A DNA stretch of 64,000 bases from Mycobacterium paraterrae. Lineage in GTDB: Bacteria; Actinomycetota; Actinomycetes; Mycobacteriales; Mycobacteriaceae. The notes beneath the pieces are model-generated. The model ran no database searches. It had not been told where the DNA came from and worked only from the letters and a program-made list of their open reading frames with translations. Positions 49,998 to 58,601 of the stretch are shown one piece after another (positions within the stretch are counted from its first letter, which is position 1; every line of letters begins with the position of its first letter). A program made the translations under genes and the position numbers. The DNA lies in NCBI RefSeq assembly GCF_022430545.2, contig NZ_CP092488.2, positions 4,030,001 to 4,094,000 of the forward strand, written 5' to 3'.

Positions 49998-52106
49998 ATG
50001 ACCGCCCTCGCACACCCTGTTCCCGGGCCCGATGGCGGCGACCCGCAACGCCCGGCCGGGCCGGGCTCGCGATCGCCGCAAGCCCCGATCCGGGTGGCTG
50101 CCGGGACGACCGCGGCGGCCGCAGTGCGCGAAGCCGGACTGCCGGGTCGCGGCGCGCCCGACGCGATCGTGGTCGTGCGCGACGCCGAGGGCCGGTTGCG
50201 CGACTTGAGCTGGATTCCCGACGCGGACGCCGACGTCATCCCGGTGGCCGCCGACACCGACGACGGACGCAGCGTGATCCGGCACTCGGCCGCCCACGTG
50301 TTGGCGCAGGCCGTGCAGGACCTGTTCCCACAGGCCAAGCTCGGCATCGGGCCGCCGATCACCGACGGCTTCTACTACGACTTCGACGTCGCCGAACCAT
50401 TCACGCCAGAAGACTTGGACAAGCTCGAAAAGCGGATGCGTCAGATCGTCAAAGAGGGCCAACTGTTCGACCGCCGGGTCTATGAGTCCAAAGACCAGGC
50501 CCGCGCGGAACTGGCCGCTGAGCCGTACAAGCTCGAATTGGTCGACGACAAGTCGGGCGATCCCGACGTCATGGAGGTCGGCGGCGACGAGCTCACCGCC
50601 TACGACAACCTGAATCCGCGTACCCGCGAACGGGTTTGGGGCGATCTCTGCCGGGGACCGCACATCCCCACCACGAAGCACATTCCCGCCTTCAAGCTGA
50701 CCCGCAGCTCCGCGGCCTATTGGCGAGGCGACCAGAAAAACGCCAGCCTGCAGCGCATCTACGGCACGGCGTGGGAGTCGCAGGAGGCGCTGGACCGCCA
50801 CCTGGAGTTGCTCGAGGAGGCGCAGCGCCGCGACCACCGCAAGCTGGGGGTCGAGCTCGATCTGTTCAGCTTCCCCGACGAAATCGGTTCGGGCCTAGCG
50901 GTTTTCCACCCAAGGGGCGGCATCGTCCGCAGCGAGTTGGAAGACTATTCGCGTCGTAAGCACGTCGAGGCGGGGTACCAGTTCGTCAACACCCCGCACA
51001 TCACCAAGGAGCAGCTCTACATCACCTCGGGCCACCTGGAGTGGTACGCCGACGGGATGTTCCCGCCGATGCACATCGACGCGGAGTTCAACGAAGACGG
51101 GACGGTTCGCAAGCCCGGCCAGGACTACTACCTCAAGCCGATGAACTGCCCGATGCATCACCTGATCTATCGGTCGCGGGGCCGGTCTTATCGGGAACTT
51201 CCGTTGCGGCTCTTCGAATTCGGCACGGTCTACCGGTACGAGAAGTCGGGTGTGGTGCACGGCCTGACCCGGGTGCGGGGCATGACGCAAGACGACGCGC
51301 ACATCTACTGCACGCGCGAACAAATGCGCGACGAGCTGGGCTCTTTGCTGGGATTCGTGCTGGATCTGTTGGCCGACTACGGCCTCAACGACTTCTATCT
51401 GGAGCTCTCCACCAAGGATCCGGAAAAGTACGTCGGCTCCGACGAAGTGTGGGACGAGGCGACCGACGTCTTGCGTGAGGTCGCCGAAGCATCTGGCCTG
51501 CACCTGGTTCCCGACCCGGGTGGGGCGGCGTTTTACGGTCCGAAGATATCGGTCCAGGTCAAGGACGCGCTGGGGCGCAGCTGGCAGATGTCGACGATCC
51601 AGCTGGACTTCAACATGCCCGACCGGTTCGATTTGGAGTACACCGCCGCCGATGGTTCACGGCAGCGACCGGTGCTCATCCATCGTGCGCTATTCGGATC
51701 GATCGAGCGGTTCTTCGGCATCCTCACCGAGCACTACGCCGGAGCCTTCCCGGCCTGGCTGGCCCCGGTGCAGGTGGTCGGTATTCCCGTCGCCGACGGC
51801 CACGTCGAATACCTGGAAGATGTTGCCGCCCAACTGAAATCCGGCGGTATCCGCGTCGAGGTGGATGCCAGCGACGACCGGATGGCCAAGAAGATCGTCA
51901 ACCACACCAACCAGCGTGTGCCGTTCATGTTGCTTGCCGGTGACCGCGACGTCGAAGCCGGCGCGGTCAGCTTCCGGTTCGGCGATCGCACTCAGATCAA
52001 CGGCGTTCCCCGCGACGAGGCGGTGGCGATCATCAAGCAATGGGTCGCCGATCGCGAAAATAGTGTTCCCACAGCCGATCTCATCAAGGTGAGTAGCCGT
52101 GGCTGA
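49998..52106 (+). CDS. thrS: threonyl-tRNA synthetase
   Basis: A 702-residue class II synthetase charging tRNA-Thr. Order: a short TGS-like domain with a variable Pro-rich start, the N2 editing domain with HSAAH (about residue 95), and the catalytic core with zinc ligands in PMNCPMHH (Cys), DDAHIYC (His) and LIHRALFGS (His). The class II motif 2 is RYEKSGVVHGLTRVRG. The C-terminal anticodon-binding domain ends with VPFMLLAGDRDVEAG. ATG 49998 matches the family N-terminus; ATG 49983 or 49953 would extend it. First gene of the PIM-lipid operon; overlaps the HIT gene by 8 bases. No T-box leader seen. Confidence 0.97.
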   Translation: MTALAHPVPGPDGGDPQRPAGPGSRSPQAPIRVAAGTTAAAAVREAGLPGRGAPDAIVVVRDAEGRLRDLSWIPDADADVIPVAADTDDGRSVIRHSAAHVLAQAVQDLFPQAKLGIGPPITDGFYYDFDVAEPFTPEDLDKLEKRMRQIVKEGQLFDRRVYESKDQARAELAAEPYKLELVDDKSGDPDVMEVGGDELTAYDNLNPRTRERVWGDLCRGPHIPTTKHIPAFKLTRSSAAYWRGDQKNASLQRIYGTAWESQEALDRHLELLEEAQRRDHRKLGVELDLFSFPDEIGSGLAVFHPRGGIVRSELEDYSRRKHVEAGYQFVNTPHITKEQLYITSGHLEWYADGMFPPMHIDAEFNEDGTVRKPGQDYYLKPMNCPMHHLIYRSRGRSYRELPLRLFEFGTVYRYEKSGVVHGLTRVRGMTQDDAHIYCTREQMRDELGSLLGFVLDLLADYGLNDFYLELSTKDPEKYVGSDEVWDEATDVLREVAEASGLHLVPDPGGAAFYGPKISVQVKDALGRSWQMSTIQLDFNMPDRFDLEYTAADGSRQRPVLIHRALFGSIERFFGILTEHYAGAFPAWLAPVQVVGIPVADGHVEYLEDVAAQLKSGGIRVEVDASDDRMAKKIVNHTNQRVPFMLLAGDRDVEAGAVSFRFGDRTQINGVPRDEAVAIIKQWVADRENSVPTADLIKVSSRG

Positions 52107-52668
52107 AGACGACCAGCGCGAGGATCCGACGGCCCTCGTCGACAGGGGCGCAGGAGAGGCCGACCACCTGCAGCGGCTGTGGACGCCGTACCGGATGAGC
52201 TACCTGGCCGAAGGCCCGCTCAAGCAGGAGAACGGCACCAAAGAACAGCCGTTCACCGACATACCGCAACTGTCCGACGAGGACGGATTGGTAGTGGCCC
52301 GCGGCGAATTGGTCTACGCGGTACTGAACCTCTACCCGTACAACCCCGGCCACTTGATGGTGGTGCCCTACCGTCGGCTCTCCGAACTCGAGGATTTGAC
52401 CGAGGCGGAGAGCAGCGAGCTGATGGCCTTCATTCAGAAGGCAATCCGCGTGATCAAGACGGTCTCGCGCCCGCACGGCTTCAACGTCGGGGTCAACCTG
52501 GGCCACTCGGCGGGTGGCTCGCTGGCCGAGCACCTGCACGTGCACGTGGTGCCGCGGTGGGGTGGTGACGCCAACTTCATCACGATCATCGGCGACTCCA
52601 AGGTGATCCCGCAGCTGTTGCGCGATACCCGACGGCTGCTGGCGACGGAGTGGGCTCGACAGTCGTGA
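52099..52668 (+). CDS. HIT-family AP4A phosphorylase (Rv2613c-like)
   Basis: A 189-residue histidine-triad protein. The triad is EHLHVHVVPRW (about residue 148), preceded by GFNVGVNLGHSAGGS and the substrate strand LNLYPYNPGHLMVVPYRR. The M. tuberculosis orthologue splits diadenosine tetraphosphate by phosphorolysis. An extended N-terminus (DDQREDPTALVDR) is acidic. The GTG start at 52099 overlaps thrS. The stop borders the MIRU-like element. Confidence 0.92.
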   Translation: MAEDDQREDPTALVDRGAGEADHLQRLWTPYRMSYLAEGPLKQENGTKEQPFTDIPQLSDEDGLVVARGELVYAVLNLYPYNPGHLMVVPYRRLSELEDLTEAESSELMAFIQKAIRVIKTVSRPHGFNVGVNLGHSAGGSLAEHLHVHVVPRWGGDANFITIIGDSKVIPQLLRDTRRLLATEWARQS

Positions 52669-52716
52669 GTGCGCCGGTGACGATGCAGAGCGCGGCGATG
52701 AGGAGGAGCGGCGCCG
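52669..52716 (+). repeat. MIRU-type interspersed repeat between HIT gene and pgsA
   Basis: The 48-base gap contains GTGACGATGCAGAGCGC followed by GGCGATGAGGAGGAG and GCGGCGCC, the recognisable consensus of mycobacterial interspersed repetitive units, which typically sit between cotranscribed genes. Its AGGAGGAG (52700-52707) stands 9 bases before the TTG start of pgsA and must serve as the ribosome binding site. Confidence 0.82.
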
Positions 52717-53373
52717 TTGAGTAAGCTGTTGTCGCGCGAGGGGGTCGCACGGGTCACCGGTCCGGTCGCGCGCGCACTCCTGCGCGCGGGCTTCACCGCG
52801 GACGGAGTGACCATCATTGCCACCGCCGCCGCGGTGCTGGCGTCGCTGACCTTGTTCCCGATCGGCAAGCTCTTCGCCGGCACATTGGTCATCTGGTTTT
52901 TCGTGATGTTCGACCTCGTCGACGGTGCGATGGCACGAGAAAGCGGGGGCGGCAGCAGGTTTGGCGCGGTGCTGGATGCCACCTGCGACCGGATCAGCGA
53001 CGGAGCGGTGTTCTGCGGCCTGGCGTGGTGGGCGGCGTTCGGTCTCAACGACCGTTCGCTGGTCGTGGCGACGCTGATCTGCCTGGTGACTTCCCAGGTG
53101 ATCTCCTACATCAAGGCCCGCGCCGAAGCCAGCGGGCTGCGCGGCGACGGTGGCTTCATCGAGCGGCCGGAACGGCTGATCATCGTGCTGGTCGGCGCGG
53201 GTCTGTCAGGCCTGCCGATATATCCATTGCATTGGGCGTTGCCGATCGCCATGTGGTTGCTGGCCGCCGCGAGCATGGTGACTTGCGCTCAACGGTTGCA
53301 TACCGTGCGGCATTCGACCGGCGCCGGCACTCCGCTGGCGGCGCCGAACGAGCCGGGGGAAAATCAGCCGTGA
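52717..53373 (+). CDS. pgsA: phosphatidylinositol phosphate synthase (CDP-alcohol phosphotransferase)
   Basis: A 218-residue membrane enzyme that transfers inositol phosphate to CDP-diacylglycerol, giving PI phosphate for PIM, LM and LAM synthesis. The CDP-alcohol phosphotransferase signature runs from DLVDGAMAR to GAVLDATCD (about residues 68-92): D-G-x2-A-R-x8-G-x3-D-x3-D, all eight residues present. There are six membrane helices. The TTG start at 52717 fits the SKLLSREG N-terminus. Its TGA overlaps the GTG of patA. Confidence 0.94.
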   Translation: MSKLLSREGVARVTGPVARALLRAGFTADGVTIIATAAAVLASLTLFPIGKLFAGTLVIWFFVMFDLVDGAMARESGGGSRFGAVLDATCDRISDGAVFCGLAWWAAFGLNDRSLVVATLICLVTSQVISYIKARAEASGLRGDGGFIERPERLIIVLVGAGLSGLPIYPLHWALPIAMWLLAAASMVTCAQRLHTVRHSTGAGTPLAAPNEPGENQP

Positions 53374-54311
53374 TCGACGGTCTGAGACTGCCTGGCAGCA
53401 AAGGTCTTTCGCTCGGCAGTCGAATGACCGACTGGGGCTATGCCGCGGGCTGGTTGACCGTGCGCACGATGCCAGAGTTCGCCGCCCGCAACCTCTTCGG
53501 CGCCGGAGCGCTGTATGCATCCCGCGGCGGGGGCCCCGACCAGTTGCGCAAGAACCTCGCTCGCGTCATCGGTGTCACACCGCAAGACGTACCCGCCAGT
53601 TTGATGCGGGCCTCGTTGGCGTCCTACGCCCGTTACTGGCGCGAGGCCTTCCGATTGCCGACCATGGATCACCGGGCCGTCGGGCTTCGGATGACCGAAA
53701 CCACCACCGGGCAGGAGCATCTCGACGCGGCGCTCGCCGCCGGCCGGGGCGTGGTGATGGCGTTGCCGCACAGCGGCAACTGGGACATGGCCGGCGTGTG
53801 GCTGACCCAGGCCTACGGCAAGTTCACGACGGTTGCCGAACGGCTCAAACCCGAATCGCTGTATAGGCGGTTCATCGATTACCGGGAAAGCCTTGGCTTC
53901 GAGGTGATTCCGCTGTCGGGCGGGCAACAGCCGCCGTTTCCGCTGCTGAGCGAACGACTCGCGGGCAACAACGTGGTGTGTCTGATGGCCGAACGGGACC
54001 TGAGCCGCACCGGCGTTCAGGTCGACTTCTTCGGCGAGCCCACCCGAATGCCGGCCGGCTCCGCGAAGTTGGCCATCACCACTGGCGCGGTCCTCCTGCC
54101 CGTGCACTGCTGGTACAACGGCGACGACTGCCAGGTCGACATCTACCCGAAGCTGGATTGCTCCAGCGGGGACGTCGGTGTCGTCACGCAGTCGCTGGCC
54201 GACGTGTTCGCCCGTAACATCGCCGAGCATCCCGCCGACTGGCACATGCTGCAGCCGCAATGGCTGTCTGATCTGTCCGAAAAGCACCGCGCCCGGTTGG
54301 CGGAAAGCTGA
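53370..54311 (+). CDS. patA: phosphatidylinositol mannoside acyltransferase
   Basis: A 313-residue membrane-associated acyltransferase of the LpxL/HtrB type. The catalytic pair is in LPHSGNWDMAG (His-x4-Asp, about residue 132) and MAERDLSRTG (Glu, about 206). It adds palmitate to the 6-position of mannose in PIM1/PIM2 at the inner face of the membrane. The GTG start at 53370 overlaps the pgsA stop and its own stop overlaps the pimA ATG (TGATG). Confidence 0.93.
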   Translation: MIDGLRLPGSKGLSLGSRMTDWGYAAGWLTVRTMPEFAARNLFGAGALYASRGGGPDQLRKNLARVIGVTPQDVPASLMRASLASYARYWREAFRLPTMDHRAVGLRMTETTTGQEHLDAALAAGRGVVMALPHSGNWDMAGVWLTQAYGKFTTVAERLKPESLYRRFIDYRESLGFEVIPLSGGQQPPFPLLSERLAGNNVVCLMAERDLSRTGVQVDFFGEPTRMPAGSAKLAITTGAVLLPVHCWYNGDDCQVDIYPKLDCSSGDVGVVTQSLADVFARNIAEHPADWHMLQPQWLSDLSEKHRARLAES

Positions 54312-55435
54312 TGCGGATCGGGATGGTGTGTCCGTACTCGTTCGACGTGCCGGGCGGTGTCCAGTCGCATGTCCTGCAACTCGCCGAGGTGCTGCGCGCT
54401 CGCGGGCAGGACGTCAGCGTGCTGGCACCGTCGTCACCCCACGTGGCGTTGCCCGACTACGTGGTGTCGGCCGGCCGGGCCGTCCCGATTCCCTACAACG
54501 GGTCGGTGGCCCGGCTGCAGATCAGCCCCGCGGTCAGCGGCAAGATCCGTCGTTGGCTGGCTGACGGCGAGTTCGACGTCCTGCACCTGCATGAGCCGAA
54601 CGCGCCGAGCGTGTCGATGTGGGCGTTGCGGATCGCCGAAGGCCCCATCGTGGCCACCTTCCACACATCGACCACCAAGTCGCGGATGCTGTCGGTGTTC
54701 GGCGGGCTGCTACAACCCATGCACGAGAAGATCATCGGTCGCATCGCGGTGTCCGATCTGGCCCGGCGGTGGCAGATGGAGGCACTGGGGTCCGACGCGG
54801 TCGAGATTCCCAACGGCGTCGACGTCCAGGCGATGGCCTCGGCGCCGTTGCTTGACGGGTATCCGCGCCCGGAGAAGACCGTGTTGTTCCTGGGCCGCTA
54901 CGACGAACCCCGCAAGGGCATGGCTGTGCTGATCGACGCATTGCCTCGTCTCGTCGAGCGATTTCCCGGGCTGCAAGTGCTGATCGTCGGCAGGGGCAAC
55001 GAAGAAGAGTTGCGCGACAAGGTCGGTGAACTGGCCGGCCATCTCTGCTTCCTCGGTCTGGTCGACGATGCCCTCAAAGCGTCCGCAATGCGCAGCGCCG
55101 ACGTCTACTGCGCGCCGCATCTCGGCGGAGAGAGCTTCGGGATCGTGCTCGTCGAAGCGATGGCCGCCCGCACTCCGGTGGTGGCCAGCGACCTGCACGC
55201 CTTCCGGCAGGTGCTGCGGGACGGCGAGGCGGGACGGCTGGTCGCTGTCGGTGACAGCGCGGCACTAGCCGACGGCCTGATCGCAGTGCTCGACGACGAG
55301 TCGTTGGCGCAGCGGTACGCCGATGCGGGGGCAGAGGCGGTCCGCCGCTACGACTGGCCCGTCGTGGCAAGCCAGATCATGCGGGTCTACGAGACCGTCG
55401 CCGTCAGCGGCACCAAGGTCGAGGCGGCGAGCTGA
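54311..55435 (+). CDS. pimA: phosphatidylinositol mannosyltransferase PimA
   Basis: A 374-residue GT4 retaining GT-B glycosyltransferase. It starts the PIM pathway by adding mannose from GDP-mannose to the 2-position of inositol in PI. N-terminal glycine loop DVPGGVQSHV (residues 12-21); GDP-binding FLGRYDEPRKGMAVLI and the E-x7-E motif GGESFGIVLVEAMA (about residue 274) in the C-terminal Rossmann domain. The IPNGVDVQAM block is standard. Overlaps patA by one base and the Nudix gene by one base. Confidence 0.96.
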   Translation: MRIGMVCPYSFDVPGGVQSHVLQLAEVLRARGQDVSVLAPSSPHVALPDYVVSAGRAVPIPYNGSVARLQISPAVSGKIRRWLADGEFDVLHLHEPNAPSVSMWALRIAEGPIVATFHTSTTKSRMLSVFGGLLQPMHEKIIGRIAVSDLARRWQMEALGSDAVEIPNGVDVQAMASAPLLDGYPRPEKTVLFLGRYDEPRKGMAVLIDALPRLVERFPGLQVLIVGRGNEEELRDKVGELAGHLCFLGLVDDALKASAMRSADVYCAPHLGGESFGIVLVEAMAARTPVVASDLHAFRQVLRDGEAGRLVAVGDSAALADGLIAVLDDESLAQRYADAGAEAVRRYDWPVVASQIMRVYETVAVSGTKVEAAS

Positions 55436-56481
55436 TGTGGGGGACGATCGCCCTGGTCGCCGCCTTGGCTCTGGTGGTTCTGGTGCTGGCCGGGTTCGGT
55501 GTCTGGGCGTACCAGATGGCCAATCGACTGGACCGATTGCACGTGCGCTACGACCTGTCCTGGCAGGCGCTCGACGCGGCCCTGGCCCGACGGGCGGTGG
55601 TGGCCCGAACGGTCGCGGCCAATGCGCTCGGTGGACCGTCCGACACCGAGGCCAAGGAACTGGTGGCCCGCGCTGACGCCGCCGAGAGCGCTGCCCGGCC
55701 AGCCCGCGAAAGCTGCGAGAACAAGTTGGCGGCCGCGCTGGCGATGGTCGACCCTGCTTCGGTGCCCGCCGGGGTGATCGCCGAGTTGGCTGACGCCGAA
55801 GCCAGGGTGGTGCTGGCCCGGCGGTTTCACAACGACGCGGTCCGCGACACGCTGGCCCTGCGCGAACGGCGTCTCGTCCGGCTGTTTCGGCTGGCCGGAA
55901 CAGCGCAGCTGCCCACATACTTCGAGATCGCCGAGCGATCGCACGCGCTACGCCACGTCGATCACCCCGCCGACCGACGCACGTCGGCGCGGGTGGTGCT
56001 GCTCGACGAGGCCGGCGCGGTGCTGCTGCTGTGCGGGTCCGACCCCGCCGCCAGCCACCCCGAAGGCCACGCACCGCGGTGGTGGTTCACGGTGGGCGGC
56101 CAGGTCGGCGACGGCGAATCGCTCGGCCAGGCGGCCGCTCGCGAACTGGCCGAGGAGACCGGACTACGAGTCGACCCCACCGACCTGATCGGGCCGATCT
56201 GGCGTCGCGACGCGGTGTTCGACTTCAACGGCGCCGAGATCGACAGCGAAGAGTTCTTCTTCGTCTACCGCACCACCCGTTTCGAGCCCTCCACCGAAGG
56301 CCGCACCGAACTCGAGACCCGCTACATCCATGGCCACCGATGGTGTACACCTGCCGACATCGCCCAGCTGGCTGGCTCTGGAGAGACGGTGTACCCGATT
56401 CAGCTTCCCGAGCTCCTCCACGAGGCCGCCGCCCTGGCCAGCGCTCCCGGCCGCCCCCGCCAGTTGCAGTCCATCCGCTGA
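55435..56481 (+). CDS. membrane-anchored Nudix hydrolase (Rv2609c-like)
   Basis: A 348-residue protein. An N-terminal membrane helix (IALVAALALVVLVLAGFGVW) is followed by a long helical region to about 165 rich in Ala/Arg (coiled-coil-like, LemA-like length). Then comes a Nudix domain at about 185-320 whose box begins GGQVGDGESLG and ends RELAEETG, with all conserved Glu residues (G-x5-E-x7-R-E-x2-E-E-x-G). The substrate is probably a nucleoside diphosphate derivative. Last gene of the thrS-pgsA-patA-pimA run; a hairpin follows 13 bases after the stop. Confidence 0.88.
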   Translation: MWGTIALVAALALVVLVLAGFGVWAYQMANRLDRLHVRYDLSWQALDAALARRAVVARTVAANALGGPSDTEAKELVARADAAESAARPARESCENKLAAALAMVDPASVPAGVIAELADAEARVVLARRFHNDAVRDTLALRERRLVRLFRLAGTAQLPTYFEIAERSHALRHVDHPADRRTSARVVLLDEAGAVLLLCGSDPAASHPEGHAPRWWFTVGGQVGDGESLGQAAARELAEETGLRVDPTDLIGPIWRRDAVFDFNGAEIDSEEFFFVYRTTRFEPSTEGRTELETRYIHGHRWCTPADIAQLAGSGETVYPIQLPELLHEAAALASAPGRPRQLQSIR

Positions 56482-56494
56482 GGCTCACTTCGCG

Positions 56495-56548
56495 AGCAGA
56501 CGCATAATCGCGCCCCGGATGCCTTCCCAGCGCGATTATGCGTCTGCT
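56495..56548. repeat. hairpin repeat, left of second DUF559 gene
   Basis: Exact 19-base arms (56495-56513 and 56530-56548) beginning AGCAGACGCA, with a 16-base loop. Possible terminator for the Nudix operon. The arm sequence is nearly the same as in the hairpin at 57515-57572 on the other side of the next gene. Confidence 0.8.
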
Positions 56549-56593
56549 GGGCGGTGTTATCCCCAACCGGGTCCGCTGTCGGCTGGCTTGTTG

Positions 56594-57508
56594 GTGAGTT
56601 CCGGCCACATGCTTTCGCAGGTGTTGCCAGACGCCCGAGCGGTACTTGAAGCAGGCGGTGGGTTTGCCACGACCGCGCAACTGTTGAACGTCATGACTCG
56701 TCAGCAACTCGACGTTCAGGTCCGCCGCGGCGGTATTGTTCGTGTCTGGTACGGCGTCTACGCAGCGAGAGAGCCAAACCTGTTGGGGCGCTTGGCTGCT
56801 CTTGATCTCTTCATGGGACGGCACGCTGTTGTGTGCATGGCGACGGCGGCGGCGTTGTACGGGTTCGACATCGAGAACACGTCTGCGATTCACGTGCTTG
56901 ATCCCGGTGTACGGACGCGGTCGACCACCGGTCTGACCGTTCATCAGCGAAGCGGAGCACCTTTGCAGAGGGTGGCGGGTCGTGTCGCGACGGCGGCCGC
57001 GTGGACCGCGGTGGAGATCGCGCGAGAACGTGCCCGGCCGAGGGCTTTGGCAACCCTCGACGCTGCACTGCGCTCCGGAAGATGCGACTTGGGCAGTCTC
57101 GAGGAAGCGATTCGCGAACAGCGGGGTCGACGGGGCATCGTCGCCGTGCGTGAACTGCTTGCCTACGCTGACGGCAGGGCAGAATCGCCGATGGAAAGCG
57201 AGTCGCGGCTGGTGATGATCGATCACGGCCTTCCGCTGCCAGTCCTTCAGCACGAGATTCGTGGCCGCAGCGGGGAAAGGTGGCGCGTCGACTTTGCTTG
57301 GCCGGATGTTCGCGTCGCGGCGGAGTACGAAAGCGTGGCGTGGCATGCAGGTCGCGACGAGATGCTCAGGGACAAAGTCCGGTCGGCCCAAATCCAGGAG
57401 CTGGGCTGGACGCTCATCCCGATCGTGGTGTACGACGTGCGGCATAATCCGGGTCGACTCGCCGAACGCATCGCCAGCCACTTGAATCACCGCGCGATCG
57501 CTAGTTGA
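56594..57508 (+). CDS. AbiEi-like/DUF559 protein, second copy
   Basis: A 304-residue protein (GTG 56594; ATG 56609 is five codons later). It starts with GGFATTAQLLNVMTRQQLDVQVRRGGIVRVWYGVYAA, an AbiEi-type winged-helix N-terminus, then YGFDIENTSAIHV and AVEIARERARPRALATLDAALR. The C-terminal DUF559 part has SPMESESRLVMIDHGLPLP, WRVDFAWPDVRVAAEYESVAWHAGRDEM (Asp and Glu of a nuclease-like site) and IQELGWTLIPIVVYDV. It shares architecture with the gene at 46850, not close identity. Flanked by two hairpin repeats. It stands where M. tuberculosis has pdxH/PPE42, as I recall. Confidence 0.78.
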   Translation: MSSGHMLSQVLPDARAVLEAGGGFATTAQLLNVMTRQQLDVQVRRGGIVRVWYGVYAAREPNLLGRLAALDLFMGRHAVVCMATAAALYGFDIENTSAIHVLDPGVRTRSTTGLTVHQRSGAPLQRVAGRVATAAAWTAVEIARERARPRALATLDAALRSGRCDLGSLEEAIREQRGRRGIVAVRELLAYADGRAESPMESESRLVMIDHGLPLPVLQHEIRGRSGERWRVDFAWPDVRVAAEYESVAWHAGRDEMLRDKVRSAQIQELGWTLIPIVVYDVRHNPGRLAERIASHLNHRAIAS

Positions 57509-57514
57509 CGTCGA

Positions 57515-57572
57515 CGAGCAGACGCAGACTCGCCCGGCGACCGCGGTCCAGATGCGATTCTGCGTCTGCTCG
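57515..57572. repeat. hairpin repeat, right of second DUF559 gene
   Basis: Arms 57515-57533 and 57554-57572 (19 bases, one mismatch) with a 20-base loop. Shares the AGCAGACGCA core with the left hairpin. Starts 7 bases after the DUF559 stop, so it may be a terminator or a REP-like element. Confidence 0.8.
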
Positions 57573-57680
57573 CGATTGAGACGGTCCTCACAGCCAGTGC
57601 TGACGCCCTGATAGGCGGTGAAAAATCCGATTTGGAGTCCACCCCTAGAATTGGGTGATACCAGTCGAAGGAGATTAACC

Positions 57681-58598
57681 GTGGACAGCGCCCAGCCGAA
57701 CGGCGCACATGGCAGCGCGCGGATCGGGACCTCCCGAGTCAAGCGCGGCATGGCCGAGATGCTCAAGGGCGGCGTCATCATGGATGTCGTCACACCCGAG
57801 CAGGCCCGAATCGCCGAAGGTGCCGGCGCCGTAGCGGTGATGGCGCTGGAGCGGGTCCCCGCCGACATCCGCGCCCAAGGCGGGGTGTCGCGAATGAGCG
57901 ACCCCGACATGATCGAGGGCATAATCTCCGCGGTCACCATCCCGGTGATGGCCAAGGCGCGCATCGGGCACTTCGTCGAAGCGCAGATCCTGCAGAGCCT
58001 CGGCGTCGACTACGTCGACGAGTCCGAGGTGCTGACACCGGCCGACTACACCCACCACATCGACAAGTGGAAATTCACCGTGCCGTTCGTCTGCGGGGCC
58101 ACCAATCTCGGTGAGGCGCTGCGGCGCATCAACGAAGGCGCGGCGATGATTCGTTCCAAAGGCGAGGCCGGCACTGGCGATGTGTCCAACGCCACGACGC
58201 ACATGCGTGCCATCGGGGGCGAGATTCGTCGGCTCGGCTCGCTGTCCGAGGACGAATTGTTCGTTGCGGCAAAGGAACTGCAGGCGCCTTATGACCTCGT
58301 CGTGGAAGTCGCCCGCGCGGGCAAGCTGCCGGTCACGCTGTTCACCGCTGGGGGTATTGCGACTCCGGCCGACGCCGCGATGATGATGCAACTCGGCGCC
58401 GAGGGGGTCTTCGTCGGCTCGGGCATCTTCAAGTCCGGGGATCCGGCGCAGCGCGCGGCGGCGATCGTAAAGGCCACCACGTTCTACGACGACCCGGACG
58501 TGCTGGCCAAGGTCTCGCGGGGCCTGGGCGAGGCCATGGTCGGCATCAACGTCGAGCAGGTGCCGGAACCGCATCGCCTGGCTCAACGCGGCTGGTAG
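57681..58598 (+). CDS. pdxS: pyridoxal 5'-phosphate synthase subunit PdxS
   Basis: A 305-residue (beta/alpha)8 synthase that makes PLP from ribose 5-phosphate, glyceraldehyde 3-phosphate and PdxT-supplied ammonia. GGVIMDVVTPEQARIAEGAGA at the start of the barrel, the active-site Lys in PVMAKARIGHF (about residue 90), a second Lys in IRSKGEAGTGD (about 158), and the phosphate-binding LFTAGGIATPADAAMMM and GVFVGSGIF blocks. GTG 57681 with GAAGGAGA upstream; a TAGAAT -10-like box is at 57646-57651. Heads the pdxS-tesB-pdxT operon. Confidence 0.96.
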   Translation: MDSAQPNGAHGSARIGTSRVKRGMAEMLKGGVIMDVVTPEQARIAEGAGAVAVMALERVPADIRAQGGVSRMSDPDMIEGIISAVTIPVMAKARIGHFVEAQILQSLGVDYVDESEVLTPADYTHHIDKWKFTVPFVCGATNLGEALRRINEGAAMIRSKGEAGTGDVSNATTHMRAIGGEIRRLGSLSEDELFVAAKELQAPYDLVVEVARAGKLPVTLFTAGGIATPADAAMMMQLGAEGVFVGSGIFKSGDPAQRAAAIVKATTFYDDPDVLAKVSRGLGEAMVGINVEQVPEPHRLAQRGW

Positions 58599-58601
58599 AC
58601 A

